Assembly: GCF_900102225.1 (NCBI RefSeq)
Contig: NZ_FNBF01000003.1
Span: 62,001-126,000, forward strand
DNA from: Eubacterium pyruvativorans
GTDB taxonomy: Bacteria; Bacillota; Clostridia; Peptostreptococcales; Anaerovoracaceae
Length of the DNA stretch: 64,000 nucleotides
Direction of reading: 5' to 3'
A model generated the notes under the pieces. It was not told the origin of the DNA, made no database searches, and saw only the letters and a program-made list of their open reading frames with translations. How positions within the stretch are numbered: position 1 is the first letter of the stretch; each line of letters opens with the position of its first letter. Below, one piece after another: positions 8,778-17,979 of the stretch. The translations under genes were made by a program, and so were the position numbers.

Positions 8778-9428
8778 ATGACAGAACATGAAATCATTCT
8801 GGCATCCCAGTCTCCCCGCCGCGTGGAAATTCTGCGGTCCCATGGTCACAATCCGGTGATCCGGCCCGCCGACGTGGACGAGAGCCTTCCGGAGGGCATC
8901 GGTCCCCGGGATGCGGTGATGTTCCTGTCCCTGAAGAAAGCCCGGGCCGTTGAGCTGGACTATCTCAGGGAGAAGGGACTGCCGGATCCGGCCTCCCTGT
9001 CCTTCGGAGATGCACCGGAAGAAGAACATACAGATTCTGCCCGGCCCATTATTCTCGCCGCAGACACGGTGGTATATAAGGAAGAGATTATGGGTAAGCC
9101 GAAGGACCGGGAAGAAGCATTCCGCATGCTGGCGAAGATCCGGAACGATGTTCACTATGTGGCTACCGGCGTCACCCTGATCGAAGCAGGCACCCTCAGG
9201 CGCCGCACCTTCTGCGAAGTGACGAAAGTATGGTGCCGGGATTACACCGACCGGGAAATTCTGGATTATATCGACCGGGAGCAGCCCTATGACAAGGCGG
9301 GGGCCTATGCCATCCAGGGACCGTTCCAGGAACACATTCACCACATTGAAGGATATTACGATAACGTGGTGGGGCTGCCTTACGAGCCCGTAGCCCGGCT
9401 TCTTTCCGGCTGGGATGAAGAGGAATAG
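8778..9428 (+). CDS. Maf family nucleoside triphosphate pyrophosphatase
   Basis: 216 residues. Maf proteins hydrolyse canonical or modified dTTP, UTP or CTP and are linked to division arrest and nucleotide housekeeping. The N-terminal signature ILASQSPRR and the central ADTVV block are present. There is a somewhat longer loop (about residues 70-90, rich in Glu/Asp/Pro) before ADTVV than in compact homologues. The ATG at 8778 has AGAGG at proper distance, whereas the ATG at 8751 has none. The gene is transcribed divergently from the polymer operon and its stop overlaps the reading of the next gene. Confidence 0.9.
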   Translation: MTEHEIILASQSPRRVEILRSHGHNPVIRPADVDESLPEGIGPRDAVMFLSLKKARAVELDYLREKGLPDPASLSFGDAPEEEHTDSARPIILAADTVVYKEEIMGKPKDREEAFRMLAKIRNDVHYVATGVTLIEAGTLRRRTFCEVTKVWCRDYTDREILDYIDREQPYDKAGAYAIQGPFQEHIHHIEGYYDNVVGLPYEPVARLLSGWDEEE

Positions 9429-9451
9429 TGAGAATTACAGGGGGTATGAGA

Positions 9452-11959
9452 ATGAAGAGATGGAAAACAGGGGTGAAATTCCGCCGCCGGGGCCGGAAGC
9501 TGCTGACGATGGCCGTGATTGCGGCGGTAGCCGTAACAGCGGCGCCGGCCATGCCGGGAAACATCGGCGGGTTCCGGGCATCGGCGGATACCAAGGAACC
9601 TGCCGCATTTGAACAGGGAACCTCCGAGCGGACAGCAGCCCGAGCAGACCATGACAATACAGTCCGCATCGGCGGCCGGTTCCATGCCGGCGGATTCCGG
9701 GGCATTCCGGAAGGAAAGGCCATCGAAACCGCCACGAAGAAGGAAACGAAGAAAGTCGAAGGGGTGAGACTGATCCGGCCTCTGACAGAAAACGGCCGCC
9801 TCACCCGGGAAACCGCAGGTTCCGGCACCGGCCGGAGCATCCGGACGAAGAACTCGATTCTGGACGACCTGAAGAACCTCATTGGCAGCGCCGCCGACAG
9901 AACCGCCTCGAAGCAGACTACGGAGACCGAATCCGCTGCCGCAGTGAGCGCTCCGGACAACGGAACATCGAAGTACTACTACTCGAAGCTCACGGCGAAG
10001 GAAAAGATTCTGTACAACGCCATCCTCACCTGTGCAGCGGACCCATACAAACTGCAGCGGGTTGTTTTCAACACTAACAGTTCTTCGAAACAGTCCGGTT
10101 TCACGGAAGACCAGGTGGAATTCGTATATTACGGTCTCTGCTACGACCATCCGGAACTGTTCTGGCTCTGGATGGCGGACTCCCCGGTGAAGCAGGGAGT
10201 GGAAGAAGTGAACAACGCTGACGGTTCCAGCACGAAAATCACGAACACCGGCAAGGGAAAATACAACTGGTACGTCTGGATCGACTACAATTCCACCTAC
10301 GATTCCGGAATGCACCGGGACGCCTACGACCAGACCGGTTACTACTTCACCAAGTCCCGGCTGCAGAAGATGGCACAGCAACTGGACCGGGCAGCGAATA
10401 ATTTTTTGTCCGACATCAACCTGAACCAGCCGAAAGCCGTGGTGGCCCTGGAAATTCACGACAAATATCTCAAGACGGTATCCTATAACAGCAGCGCCGC
10501 ACAGGCAGACGCCTCCTTCTACCACCGGGCCCACACCGCCTACGGAGCGCTGGTGGATCACACCGCCGTGTGTGACGGCTATTCGCTGGGACTGAAGTAT
10601 CTGCTCTCCCGGGCAGGCATCCCTTCCGTCATGGTGCCGGGAATTGTGGGAACCGGTTCGGATCGGAGCAATTACGGCGGCCATGCCTGGAACCTGGTGC
10701 AGCTAAGCAGCAAATGGTACGAGGTAGATTCCACCTGGGATGATGACGGCGCAGCCGGTCACGAACACACCTACTTCAACCTGACCACGAAGAATATGAC
10801 CACCATGAAGGATCCGGTCATCCGGAAGACCGTCCACCACTACCGGGACGAAAACATCATGAACCCGAACAATGGGTACTGGTTCGGCACCGGCGTCCGG
10901 AAAGCCCTTCCGACTGCCGCATCCTCCCATTTCCAGTACAGTTATGTGTCCCAGCACGGAAAGACCCTGCCGGACAACACGGATCCGCTGGGAAGAACGG
11001 TTTCCTTCGGCACATCGGTGAACGGCGCATTCCGGTCCTTCGGCACATCGAAGGACGAAGCCCGCTGGACGGTACGGGTTCTGACCGGCTCCGGCACCGG
11101 TCTCAAGCGGAACGGAACCCTGTGGAGCACTGCCGTGACCGTACCGTCGGACAGTGCGCTGACGGTGCAGAAAGACTTCACAACGGCCTCCCAGGCTTTC
11201 ACCCTGTCCCGTTCCGGCAGGGACAGCGGCTCCCGCCAGGTTTCTGCCCGGGTGACCTATGATAACGGCACCACCGGCATTGTGCAGGACACGCTGGGCA
11301 TCCGGACCGAAGCGGCCCTGCGCCCGGCATCCTTCACCTACAGCGGCACGCCGAAATCCCCGGCCCTGCTGCTGACCTCCTACGGAGATGCCCTGGCGGC
11401 GGCGGAATACAGCGCAGTATTCGCGGGCAAAAATTCCCCGGAGGACCCGGCCGGAAGTCCGGACACAGCTGGAAGTGCCATCGGACGGTATGCCGTTCGG
11501 GTTCAGTTCAGCGGATTCCTGCAGCAGCAGAAACCGACGGTTCTGTACTATTCCATCCTGCCGGCAGCCCCGTCCCTCCGGACCCTGAAGTCCCTGACGC
11601 CGGCTGCAAAGAAAAAAGTAAAGAACCGGAAAGCCGTGAAGGGCCCTCAGAGTATGAAGGTATCCTGGAAGACCCTGAAATCCGCCTCCGGCGCATCGGG
11701 ATACGAAATCCAGTACAGTACAACGAAGAAATTCTCCGCCGGCCGCACAACGACGAAAACGGTCCGGAAGCTGTCCACCGGAGAACTGACGCTGCGGAAG
11801 CTGAAGTCCGGGGTCCGGTACTACGTGCGGATCCGGAGCTTTGCCACCGGCCCGGTATTCGATGTTGCTGAAGGCAGCAGTTCGGCGAGCCCAGAGAATC
11901 CTTCGAAGACCATCCGCCTCCGTTCGGCCTGGTCTCGCACACTGACCAGAACGGCTTAA
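9452..11959 (+). CDS. Secreted transglutaminase-like protein with C-terminal fibronectin III-like domain
   Basis: 835 residues. A basic N-terminus and hydrophobic stretch (about residues 15-32, LLTMAVIAAVAVTAA) form a signal peptide. The middle holds a transglutaminase-like core with Cys374 (AVCDGYS), His411 (GGHAWN) and Asp426 (EVDSTWDD), the complete catalytic triad. Such domains act as proteases or cross-linking enzymes on surface proteins. The last 100 residues (from about 735) look like a fibronectin type III module, common in extracellular clostridial proteins. No LPXTG or other cell-wall anchor is visible. The ATG at 9452 follows GGGGG with good spacing; a GTG at 9428 is a weaker alternative. 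Confidence 0.82.
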   Translation: MKRWKTGVKFRRRGRKLLTMAVIAAVAVTAAPAMPGNIGGFRASADTKEPAAFEQGTSERTAARADHDNTVRIGGRFHAGGFRGIPEGKAIETATKKETKKVEGVRLIRPLTENGRLTRETAGSGTGRSIRTKNSILDDLKNLIGSAADRTASKQTTETESAAAVSAPDNGTSKYYYSKLTAKEKILYNAILTCAADPYKLQRVVFNTNSSSKQSGFTEDQVEFVYYGLCYDHPELFWLWMADSPVKQGVEEVNNADGSSTKITNTGKGKYNWYVWIDYNSTYDSGMHRDAYDQTGYYFTKSRLQKMAQQLDRAANNFLSDINLNQPKAVVALEIHDKYLKTVSYNSSAAQADASFYHRAHTAYGALVDHTAVCDGYSLGLKYLLSRAGIPSVMVPGIVGTGSDRSNYGGHAWNLVQLSSKWYEVDSTWDDDGAAGHEHTYFNLTTKNMTTMKDPVIRKTVHHYRDENIMNPNNGYWFGTGVRKALPTAASSHFQYSYVSQHGKTLPDNTDPLGRTVSFGTSVNGAFRSFGTSKDEARWTVRVLTGSGTGLKRNGTLWSTAVTVPSDSALTVQKDFTTASQAFTLSRSGRDSGSRQVSARVTYDNGTTGIVQDTLGIRTEAALRPASFTYSGTPKSPALLLTSYGDALAAAEYSAVFAGKNSPEDPAGSPDTAGSAIGRYAVRVQFSGFLQQQKPTVLYYSILPAAPSLRTLKSLTPAAKKKVKNRKAVKGPQSMKVSWKTLKSASGASGYEIQYSTTKKFSAGRTTTKTVRKLSTGELTLRKLKSGVRYYVRIRSFATGPVFDVAEGSSSASPENPSKTIRLRSAWSRTLTRTA

Positions 11960-11965
11960 CGAAAA

Positions 11966-12022
11966 AAACCGGCGCATCCCGCTCTTCAGACTGCTGAAGC
12001 GGGTGCGCCGGTTTATTTTTTT
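11966..12022. terminator. Bidirectional intrinsic terminator between convergent genes
   Basis: A stem of about 16 bp (11966-11982 with 11999-12014, one bulged base) has a T-rich run on the plus side and seven T residues on the minus side. It can stop both the transglutaminase-like gene and the EAL gene that converges on it. Confidence 0.85.
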
Positions 12023-12093
12023 GTCTTTCCCGCCGGGATCCGGCATTGACGCCTCTCCCCTTCAGAATACAGAACCCGCCGGAACAGAATTCA

Positions 12094-14688
12094 TCATTTC
12101 TCTTCCGGATTCATCATCATCTCAACCACACGGAAAGTTACATCCGCATACCATTCCCGGGAAGCATTCTCCGGATTCAAGTAGGAAATCCGGAGATTCT
12201 GGGTACAGGCGCACTGCAGATTTCCGACAATCTGGATCCCCCCTGTCCGTTCCCGGATCTGCGCTGCGATTTCCGCAACCTCTTCCGGGTCCTGATACTG
12301 AACCAGCATGCAGAAAACACTTCCGGACAGCCGGCCGATGACACAGCTTCTTCCGGCGATGTCCCGGAGAATGTCAGCGACGTGACGGAGAATCCGGTTT
12401 CCCGCTTCCTCGCCGTAATTCTTCCGGAAAAGAGGGAATTCAATGTTTTCCACCTGAATCACTGCAAACTCCGTTCCACTGTTCCACAATTCCTCCAGAT
12501 AGCTGTGAAAACCGTCCACCAGCCCGCGATTGTTGGACAGACCGGTAACCGGGTCCACGAACACTGCAGAATTCTTTTGTTCCAGAATATTCCGCAGCTG
12601 TTCCGCATCCGAAAACTTCCCCACCAGTCCTACGATCCTGCCGTTACGGTAGATCGGAATCTTGCTGGCCAGAATGGTGCGCTGTTTTCCATGAACGATA
12701 CATTTCCCCAGGGCGAGACGTACCCGGTCTCCTTTCTGCAGAACCCGCAATTCATCCCGGCGGAACGGATCCACTTCCTTGTGCCAGCCCATATCCTCAT
12801 CGGCCTTCCCCCGGATCTCCTCCAGGGAATCCAGTCCGTAGAAATCCAGGAAGCTATTGGTAGCTCCGAGGAAGCGGCGGCTCTGGTCTTTCCAGAAATA
12901 CATATCGTCCCCGAAACGTTCCACATTCTCCCAGAGCAGCGAGCTGCTGATTCCTCCGTCGTCCTCTTCACCGGTTTCTGCGCCCTGCACTGCGAGACAG
13001 GAAACCAGCTCACAGAGCGTTTCCGGAGACAGATCCGGCGCCAGGGAAATACTCATAACCTGCTTTCCGTCGGTCTTCGGAACCGGCAGCAGCAAAATAA
13101 GTTTCCAACGATACTCGCCCCGGTCATCCCGAATCCGGAGCAACTCGGAAAGCATATGTCTCCGGTTTTCCAGAATCCGTCTCCTGAGCGAACCCACTTC
13201 CGTGAACCGGCGGTACCGCTCCAGGTCCGGACCGTAGATGAAATCCGCTCCGTATACTTCCAGGGCATCATGCAGATTCACCTCAACATTTCCACTGCCG
13301 ATCGGCTGGTCGGAATTGGAAGATTTCAGACCGTACGCTGTGCTCCGCTCCAGATCGATCAAAATAATATCTTCACAGAAGTAGTACAGGTTCGACAGAT
13401 TATCTGCCAGCTTCTGTTCCTGTTGATTTGAATTCAGAGAAATATACCGGATCCTGAAGGTATAGATGTAATCGTTTTCATGCTGTGCGATGGTTTTTCC
13501 CACCAGCTCCATGTAATGATCTCCGGAGGGATACAGAATCCGGTGTTCCCCCGGCTTTTTCCGGAGCTGCTCGTTGACATACGCCCGGTGGAAGGCGTGG
13601 CTCGGATTATTCGGGATATTAATCGTATCGATCCATCCTTCTCCGTCGAGGACGCCGTCCCGTGCCAGAACCCTTCGGTACGCATCATTCATGAAAATCA
13701 GCTTGAAATTGATTCCGTCATCCTCCAGCACACACAGGGTATGTTCTGTCTGATAATCCACCCGTCCCAGTGCAGCGTAATAAGATCCCAGGCGCAGAGA
13801 TTCCGGTTTCAAATCCCCCTTCCGCACGCAGCGCTCGAATTCTTCCGGCTTCATCGGATGGCCGAAGTAATATCCCTGGATCTTCTCACAGCCGATCTTC
13901 CGCAGAAACCGATACTGTTTTTCCGTCTCCACGCCCTCCGCCAGCGTACTGATACCGATGGTCTTCGCCATACGAATGACGGAAGAGATGATCGTCCTCG
14001 CTTTCTCCGTTCCGGTGGACAGGAAATTCATATCCAGCTTCAGCTCGTCGAACGGGAGATCTTTCAACGCAGCCAGGGAAGAATACGCCGTACCGAAATC
14101 ATCCAGCCATACCCGGAATCCCTTCTCGTGGAACCGGCAGATGAACCGGCCCAGTTCCTCCGTTTGATTCAGGAACGCACTTTCAGTGATTTCAATATTC
14201 AGAATTTCCCGGGGGACCTGATACTGCCTCGCCAGCGCATCAATCCGCTCCACCAGATCCGGATGCCGGAAATCCACCCGGGACAGATTCACCGATACCG
14301 GAATCAACGGAGCATTCCGTTTCACCAGATCCCGGTACCTTCTGCAGACCTGCTCGACCACATACAGATCCAGCGTATAGATGAGTCCCTGTTCCTCCAG
14401 CACGGGAATGAACTGATCCGGCGTAATCATACCCCGGTCCGGATCGATCCAGCGGCACAGCGCCTCCGCTCCGCACATCATCCCCGTCACAGAGCGAATC
14501 ACCGGCTGGAAGTACACCTGTATCCAGCCTTCCTCCATGGCCCGATGAAAATTCTGCAGTACGTACTGCCGTGATCTCATTGCTGCTGCAAGCGGCTGCT
14601 TCATGCAGAGATCTCCCTGCGTCCCGTCCGTCAGATCCCCCAGCAGCTTTTTTTCATCCGGTTGTAACTCCAAGATTGTCCTCTTCAT
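12094..14688 (-). CDS. EAL domain cyclic-di-GMP phosphodiesterase with PAS regions and degenerate GGDEF
   Basis: 864 residues. The N-terminal third is an EAL domain with its active-site motifs kept: EAL (75-77), NLSRVDF, IEITESAF, DDFGTAYSS, LKLDM, LAEGVETE and IQGYYF. It should hydrolyse c-di-GMP. The middle has PAS-like sensor regions, including one starting near 'MYFWKDQSRRFLGATNSFLDFYGLD'. The C-terminal part resembles a GGDEF domain, but the signature reads LSGSVF, so cyclase activity is unlikely. No membrane span is visible. The order EAL, PAS, GGDEF-like is unusual and matches the C-terminal two thirds of the protein at 56818-60240, so the two are probably paralogues. GGGGAGG precedes the ATG. 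Confidence 0.88.
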   Translation of the reverse strand: MKRTILELQPDEKKLLGDLTDGTQGDLCMKQPLAAAMRSRQYVLQNFHRAMEEGWIQVYFQPVIRSVTGMMCGAEALCRWIDPDRGMITPDQFIPVLEEQGLIYTLDLYVVEQVCRRYRDLVKRNAPLIPVSVNLSRVDFRHPDLVERIDALARQYQVPREILNIEITESAFLNQTEELGRFICRFHEKGFRVWLDDFGTAYSSLAALKDLPFDELKLDMNFLSTGTEKARTIISSVIRMAKTIGISTLAEGVETEKQYRFLRKIGCEKIQGYYFGHPMKPEEFERCVRKGDLKPESLRLGSYYAALGRVDYQTEHTLCVLEDDGINFKLIFMNDAYRRVLARDGVLDGEGWIDTINIPNNPSHAFHRAYVNEQLRKKPGEHRILYPSGDHYMELVGKTIAQHENDYIYTFRIRYISLNSNQQEQKLADNLSNLYYFCEDIILIDLERSTAYGLKSSNSDQPIGSGNVEVNLHDALEVYGADFIYGPDLERYRRFTEVGSLRRRILENRRHMLSELLRIRDDRGEYRWKLILLLPVPKTDGKQVMSISLAPDLSPETLCELVSCLAVQGAETGEEDDGGISSSLLWENVERFGDDMYFWKDQSRRFLGATNSFLDFYGLDSLEEIRGKADEDMGWHKEVDPFRRDELRVLQKGDRVRLALGKCIVHGKQRTILASKIPIYRNGRIVGLVGKFSDAEQLRNILEQKNSAVFVDPVTGLSNNRGLVDGFHSYLEELWNSGTEFAVIQVENIEFPLFRKNYGEEAGNRILRHVADILRDIAGRSCVIGRLSGSVFCMLVQYQDPEEVAEIAAQIRERTGGIQIVGNLQCACTQNLRISYLNPENASREWYADVTFRVVEMMMNPEEK

Positions 14689-14786
14689 CTGGACTGCCTC
14701 CCCGCAAGCGATGAATGCATTTTCCGGGCTCGGATTGACCAGCGACCGACCCCCCAGATTTTTTGATGCTTTTCCCTTAAGGAAAT

Positions 14787-14815
14787 ATTATACATAACGT
14801 TCTACATTCTAACAA
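14787..14815 (-). promoter_or_regulatory. Promoter of the EAL gene
   Basis: TTGTTA (14810-14815) and TATAAT (14787-14792) on the minus strand are separated by 17 bases. A transcript would start about 90 bases ahead of the ATG at 14688. Confidence 0.7.
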
Positions 14816-14909
14816 CAGAAAATACCGGGGCGATGCCCTTTCATCCGTGTTGCATCAATTTAACAGCACCTTAATCCAATCGTTCTTCATACTATATCTT
14901 CACCAATAC

Positions 14910-15389
14910 TCAGCTCCCCTGCCTGATGCTAAGCCGCATCTGCACATGCAGAACTCCGGCCTCAATAAAATCCTCGGAAGTAACCTTGAATCCAGCCTTC
15001 GCATAGAACCCTTCTGCATATTTCTGCGACTCGACATAGATCTCTCTCGCATCCATCCATTCCCCTGCCGCCTGTATTCCGGCATTCAGGAGTTTCATTC
15101 CGAGCCCTGTTCCATGATCCCTCGTGAGCACCCGTCCCATCTGAACCGTTCCTGGCTCATTTTCCTTCAGAAACATCCGCAGGTAAGCTGTGACTTGACC
15201 CGCAGCATCGACAGAAAACACATGAAGGCTATTATAGTCAATTCCATCCGTGTCCGGGAAGAGAATCTTCTGCTCCCCCACAAACACATCTGCTCTTGCC
15301 CTGAGCATTTCGTATAGTTCACGGGTGGTCAATGCGTCAAATGAGCGGACATAAAAGCCCAGAAGCTCTGTGTGTAAATAATCAGTCAT
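14910..15389 (-). CDS. GNAT family N-acetyltransferase (ElaA-like)
   Basis: 159 residues. The acetyl-CoA binding region is seen in 'MGRVLTRDHGTGLGMKLLNAGIQ', and the overall arrangement 'LYEMLRARADVFVGEQ' near the N-terminus resembles the ElaA branch of GNAT enzymes. The acceptor substrate is unknown. It begins 17 bases after the stop of a membrane GGDEF protein and is probably the third gene of the pilin/GGDEF operon. Only a weak hairpin follows it. Confidence 0.8.
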   Translation of the reverse strand: MTDYLHTELLGFYVRSFDALTTRELYEMLRARADVFVGEQKILFPDTDGIDYNSLHVFSVDAAGQVTAYLRMFLKENEPGTVQMGRVLTRDHGTGLGMKLLNAGIQAAGEWMDAREIYVESQKYAEGFYAKAGFKVTSEDFIEAGVLHVQMRLSIRQGS

Positions 15390-15406
15390 GTAATTGCTCT
15401 CCCGGA

Positions 15407-16495
15407 TTATAATTCTGTCCTGCGTTTATTCTGATACATGACCTCATCCGCACGCTGATAGAGCTCCTCGTTCGACTCTCCCGGCTGTCGAACGACAAGT
15501 CCATATGCAAAATCCATGGGGAAATTCCCAAATGCGGGATCACATGCGTCCAGCTTCTGAAGATCATCCAGTGCCTTCTGTACCTGAGCCGAATCCGAGA
15601 ACGAAGTGAGACAGAACTCGTCTCCTCCCACACGGTAAAGTTTTCCGTAAGGACTTAAATGTTTCAGCGTCGTCTGTGCAAATGCACGCAGATACCGATC
15701 ACCCGACTGGTGTCCCTCCGAATCATTGACATGCTTCAGATGATTCAGATCGAAGGAAACAAGAACGGGAGCCGGCCTTCTCTTCTGCCGAAAATAGGAC
15801 ACCGTAAAAGCATTTCGGTTTGGCAGACCGGTCACCTGGTCTGTCTTTGCAAACAGCCTCACCAATGCCACATAGAGAAGCAGAAAAGAAATGGAATAGC
15901 ATCCCCAGACAGCCGGCACATTGCCATCGTAATAGAGGCCAACCATTCCAAGCGCCGCAATCACCAGGTTAAACAAAATCAAAACTCTGTTTTCCTGATC
16001 AAGCTTCTCGACGGTCACAAAATCATGAACGAGGATGCAGCCAAAAAGGAAAAGTGTTCCCAGATATACGGCTGCGGTTCCCCGCACATTCGCAACCGCC
16101 GCATATTTATCCAGGCGAAAGAACACGGGGAACCTAACATTCAGTATGCACAGAACAATCAGCACAATGTCCGCCGCAAGCAACAGGCTGTCTGCCCGAT
16201 CCCACACGTGCCGGTGGTACATCAGCAGAAAGAAGAATGCGGCCGGCACGCAGAGAAACTCCACGCTGGCGAGCGCCGTCAGTGTATGCATTGGAAGTCC
16301 GGACTCATAGGTACTCTCATAGATATATTCCCAGACATGATCCAGAATCACCGTTACAATCATCGTGATGCCCATGTTCCGAAACAGGATAACCGCTCTT
16401 CGTTCCAGCATCGGATCCAGATACATCCGGGTCCACACATAAAGGACAATTGCCACACATGTTAAATCAAAAAAAATAACCGGAAAAAAACTCAT
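15407..16495 (-). CDS. Membrane-bound diguanylate cyclase (GGDEF)
   Basis: 362 residues. The first 200 form about six membrane spans. A C-terminal GGDEF domain follows with DQVTGLPNRNAF and an intact RVGGDEF, so synthesis of c-di-GMP from two GTP is expected. There is no clear inhibitory RxxD site just before the motif. It starts 44 bases after the stop of a type IV pilin-like gene and is followed by an acetyltransferase, suggesting that the second messenger and a surface appendage are produced together. Confidence 0.88.
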   Translation of the reverse strand: MSFFPVIFFDLTCVAIVLYVWTRMYLDPMLERRAVILFRNMGITMIVTVILDHVWEYIYESTYESGLPMHTLTALASVEFLCVPAAFFFLLMYHRHVWDRADSLLLAADIVLIVLCILNVRFPVFFRLDKYAAVANVRGTAAVYLGTLFLFGCILVHDFVTVEKLDQENRVLILFNLVIAALGMVGLYYDGNVPAVWGCYSISFLLLYVALVRLFAKTDQVTGLPNRNAFTVSYFRQKRRPAPVLVSFDLNHLKHVNDSEGHQSGDRYLRAFAQTTLKHLSPYGKLYRVGGDEFCLTSFSDSAQVQKALDDLQKLDACDPAFGNFPMDFAYGLVVRQPGESNEELYQRADEVMYQNKRRTEL

Positions 16496-16539
16496 CGTAT
16501 CGAATCACCTTTCTCTCCAGGCATTGTGCAGCTCCTGCG

Positions 16540-17034
16540 TTATGACGCTGAAACCGGCCAATAATTCTCTTTGAAAGAGTATGATATCTCCTTTAGCGCA
16601 ACAGCTGATAAAGTGCCGTCAGAATCATACGTAAAGTCCATCTCATAAATTCCCGGACGAACCGCAGTATTGACAGTCAGAACGTCCTTGCAGGCCAGAT
16701 TGCTGTTCGCAATATATGTTCGCATCGAAGCCGCATCTTTCTTGCTCTCAATCTGAACGAAGGCATCAATAATCACCCTGCCACCACTATGGTACGTGAC
16801 AAATATATGTCTTCTGCCATTTACCCAATAATTCTTGCCTGCCGGATGATCCTGATCCATATATTCAGTCTGTACTTCAGAATATACATTTCGTAAATTA
16901 GCCAGGGTTGCCGCATCCCTTGCTTTCTCCAGCTGCTTATTGAAAATCGGAATACTGACCGCCACGAGCACAGCGATGATGGCCACCACGATCAGAAGTT
17001 CTGCCAGGGTGAAGCCCTTCTGGTTCTGTTTCAT
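16540..17034 (-). CDS. Type IV pilin-like prepilin
   Basis: 164 residues with a class III signal: a short basic leader, cleavage site KG|FTLAELLIVVAI after residue 7, then a hydrophobic helix that drives pilus assembly. Downstream is 'EKARDAATLANLRNVYSEVQTEY', typical of pseudopilins. A prepilin peptidase and assembly ATPase are not in the window. GGGAG lies nine bases ahead of the ATG, and a TATAAT box is at 17084-17089. The globular part has one unpaired Cys, so a disulphide loop is not expected. Confidence 0.85.
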   Translation of the reverse strand: MKQNQKGFTLAELLIVVAIIAVLVAVSIPIFNKQLEKARDAATLANLRNVYSEVQTEYMDQDHPAGKNYWVNGRRHIFVTYHSGGRVIIDAFVQIESKKDAASMRTYIANSNLACKDVLTVNTAVRPGIYEMDFTYDSDGTLSAVALKEISYSFKENYWPVSAS

Positions 17035-17083
17035 TGAGCATCGCTCCCTTCCGTTCCTTCAGTAGAACAATCCATTTACTTCC

Positions 17084-17089
17084 ATTATA
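17084..17089 (-). promoter_or_regulatory. Likely -10 box of the pilin/GGDEF operon
   Basis: TATAAT on the minus strand, 50 bases ahead of the pilin ATG. No good -35 hexamer is seen, so an activator or another element may be needed. Confidence 0.45.
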
Positions 17090-17150
17090 CACCCATTTCA
17101 CCGATTTGATTCTCCCTTTCGAACTGCCGGCGGAATTACTCCAGATATCC

Positions 17151-17179
17151 AGAAAGCCCGTGCAATGCACGGGCTTTCT
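17151..17179 (-). terminator. Terminator between the two pilin genes
   Basis: A nearly perfect palindrome (14-bp arms, 17151-17164 and 17166-17179) reads on the minus strand as a GC-rich stem ending in TTTCT. It separates the second pilin transcript from the pilin/GGDEF operon. Confidence 0.7.
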
Positions 17180-17265
17180 GCCTTGAGAAAGAACGAACTG
17201 CATATCACGCTCAACCCTGACGCACCTCCTGAATGAGGCTGCAGTTCGGTAATTTCATATAATGA

Positions 17266-17685
17266 TTACTTATTATCTACTTTAATCTTGTCCCCCTCAG
17301 AGGTACCGCTGACAGTCCACTGTCCACCAACTGTAGCAGGGGCAACTTCAATGCCGCCGATTTTAATCTTAGTATTCTCATCTGCTGCTCCGCTCCATCC
17401 GGCTTTCTGACCCGTTGCTTTTACAATCATAGTATAGGTACCATCTTTATATGTCACATCGCCATTACCGCTGTCTTTCTTATCATCACTCAGCACCGCC
17501 GCCGTAACCTCTGCGATGGCGGATCTGACATTCGCTTCATCCGTCGCATCTCTGGACTTCTCCAGCTGGCTCGTAAAAATAGGAATAGAAATCGCCACCA
17601 GCACTGCGATAATCGCCACAACAATCAGCAGTTCGGCCAGGGTGAATCCCTTCTTGTTAACCTTCGTTTTCATCAGATTTTTCAT
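17266..17685 (-). CDS. Type IV pilin-like prepilin (second copy)
   Basis: 139 residues. It has the same class III cleavage region as the neighbouring pilin (KKG|FTLAELLIVVAIIAV) and an almost identical first helix, followed by 'IFTSQLEKSRDATDEANVRSAI' and a small beta-rich head without cysteines. The ATG at 17685 has AAAGGA eight bases upstream; a longer reading to 17760 has no ribosome site. It lies in its own transcript, between a strong upstream promoter and a terminator. With the first pilin it may form major and minor subunits, though the assembly machinery is elsewhere. Confidence 0.83.
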   Translation of the reverse strand: MKNLMKTKVNKKGFTLAELLIVVAIIAVLVAISIPIFTSQLEKSRDATDEANVRSAIAEVTAAVLSDDKKDSGNGDVTYKDGTYTMIVKATGQKAGWSGAADENTKIKIGGIEVAPATVGGQWTVSGTSEGDKIKVDNK

Positions 17686-17785
17686 GTCTTTAGTCCTTTC
17701 TCTAAAACATCTTACATCGGTCATCATCGGGATGAAATGGGTTGGATTATTGACGATCACCGAATGTGTCTTTCCTTACAAGTTC

Positions 17786-17814
17786 ATTATATGCACGGCA
17801 GTGTCGTTGCGCAA
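17786..17814 (-). promoter_or_regulatory. Promoter of the second pilin gene
   Basis: TTGCGC (17809-17814) and TATAAT (17786-17791) on the minus strand with 17 bases between. The leader before the ATG at 17685 would be about 95 bases, long enough to hold regulation, but no known riboswitch pattern is seen. Confidence 0.65.
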
Positions 17815-17900
17815 GTGTATTTTTTACATACGTCTTGACTTTTGTTTTATTTTCAAGATTTAATTTTACCCGAGTACAACACAGTCACTTTTGTCCTTCA

Positions 17901-17928
17901 TTGCATCTCCGAAAAATGCTGTTACAAT
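17901..17928 (+). promoter_or_regulatory. Promoter of the small gene at 17980
   Basis: TTGCAT (17901-17906) and TACAAT (17923-17928) with a 16-base spacer, about 45 bases ahead of the predicted start codon. Confidence 0.6.
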
Positions 17929-17979
17929 GGAGGCAGAAGCCCCTGCCCGGTCCTGCGGCAGGGAGAACAGGAGTTGATT

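Noticed and set aside
9380-10684. A 434-codon minus-strand frame opposite the transglutaminase-like gene
   Set aside because: No recognisable domain, and the plus strand carries signal peptide and catalytic triad.
12046-13431. A 461-codon plus-strand frame opposite the EAL gene
   Set aside because: Composition is that of a shadow frame (rich in His, Pro, Arg, Gln), while the minus strand shows clear EAL motifs.
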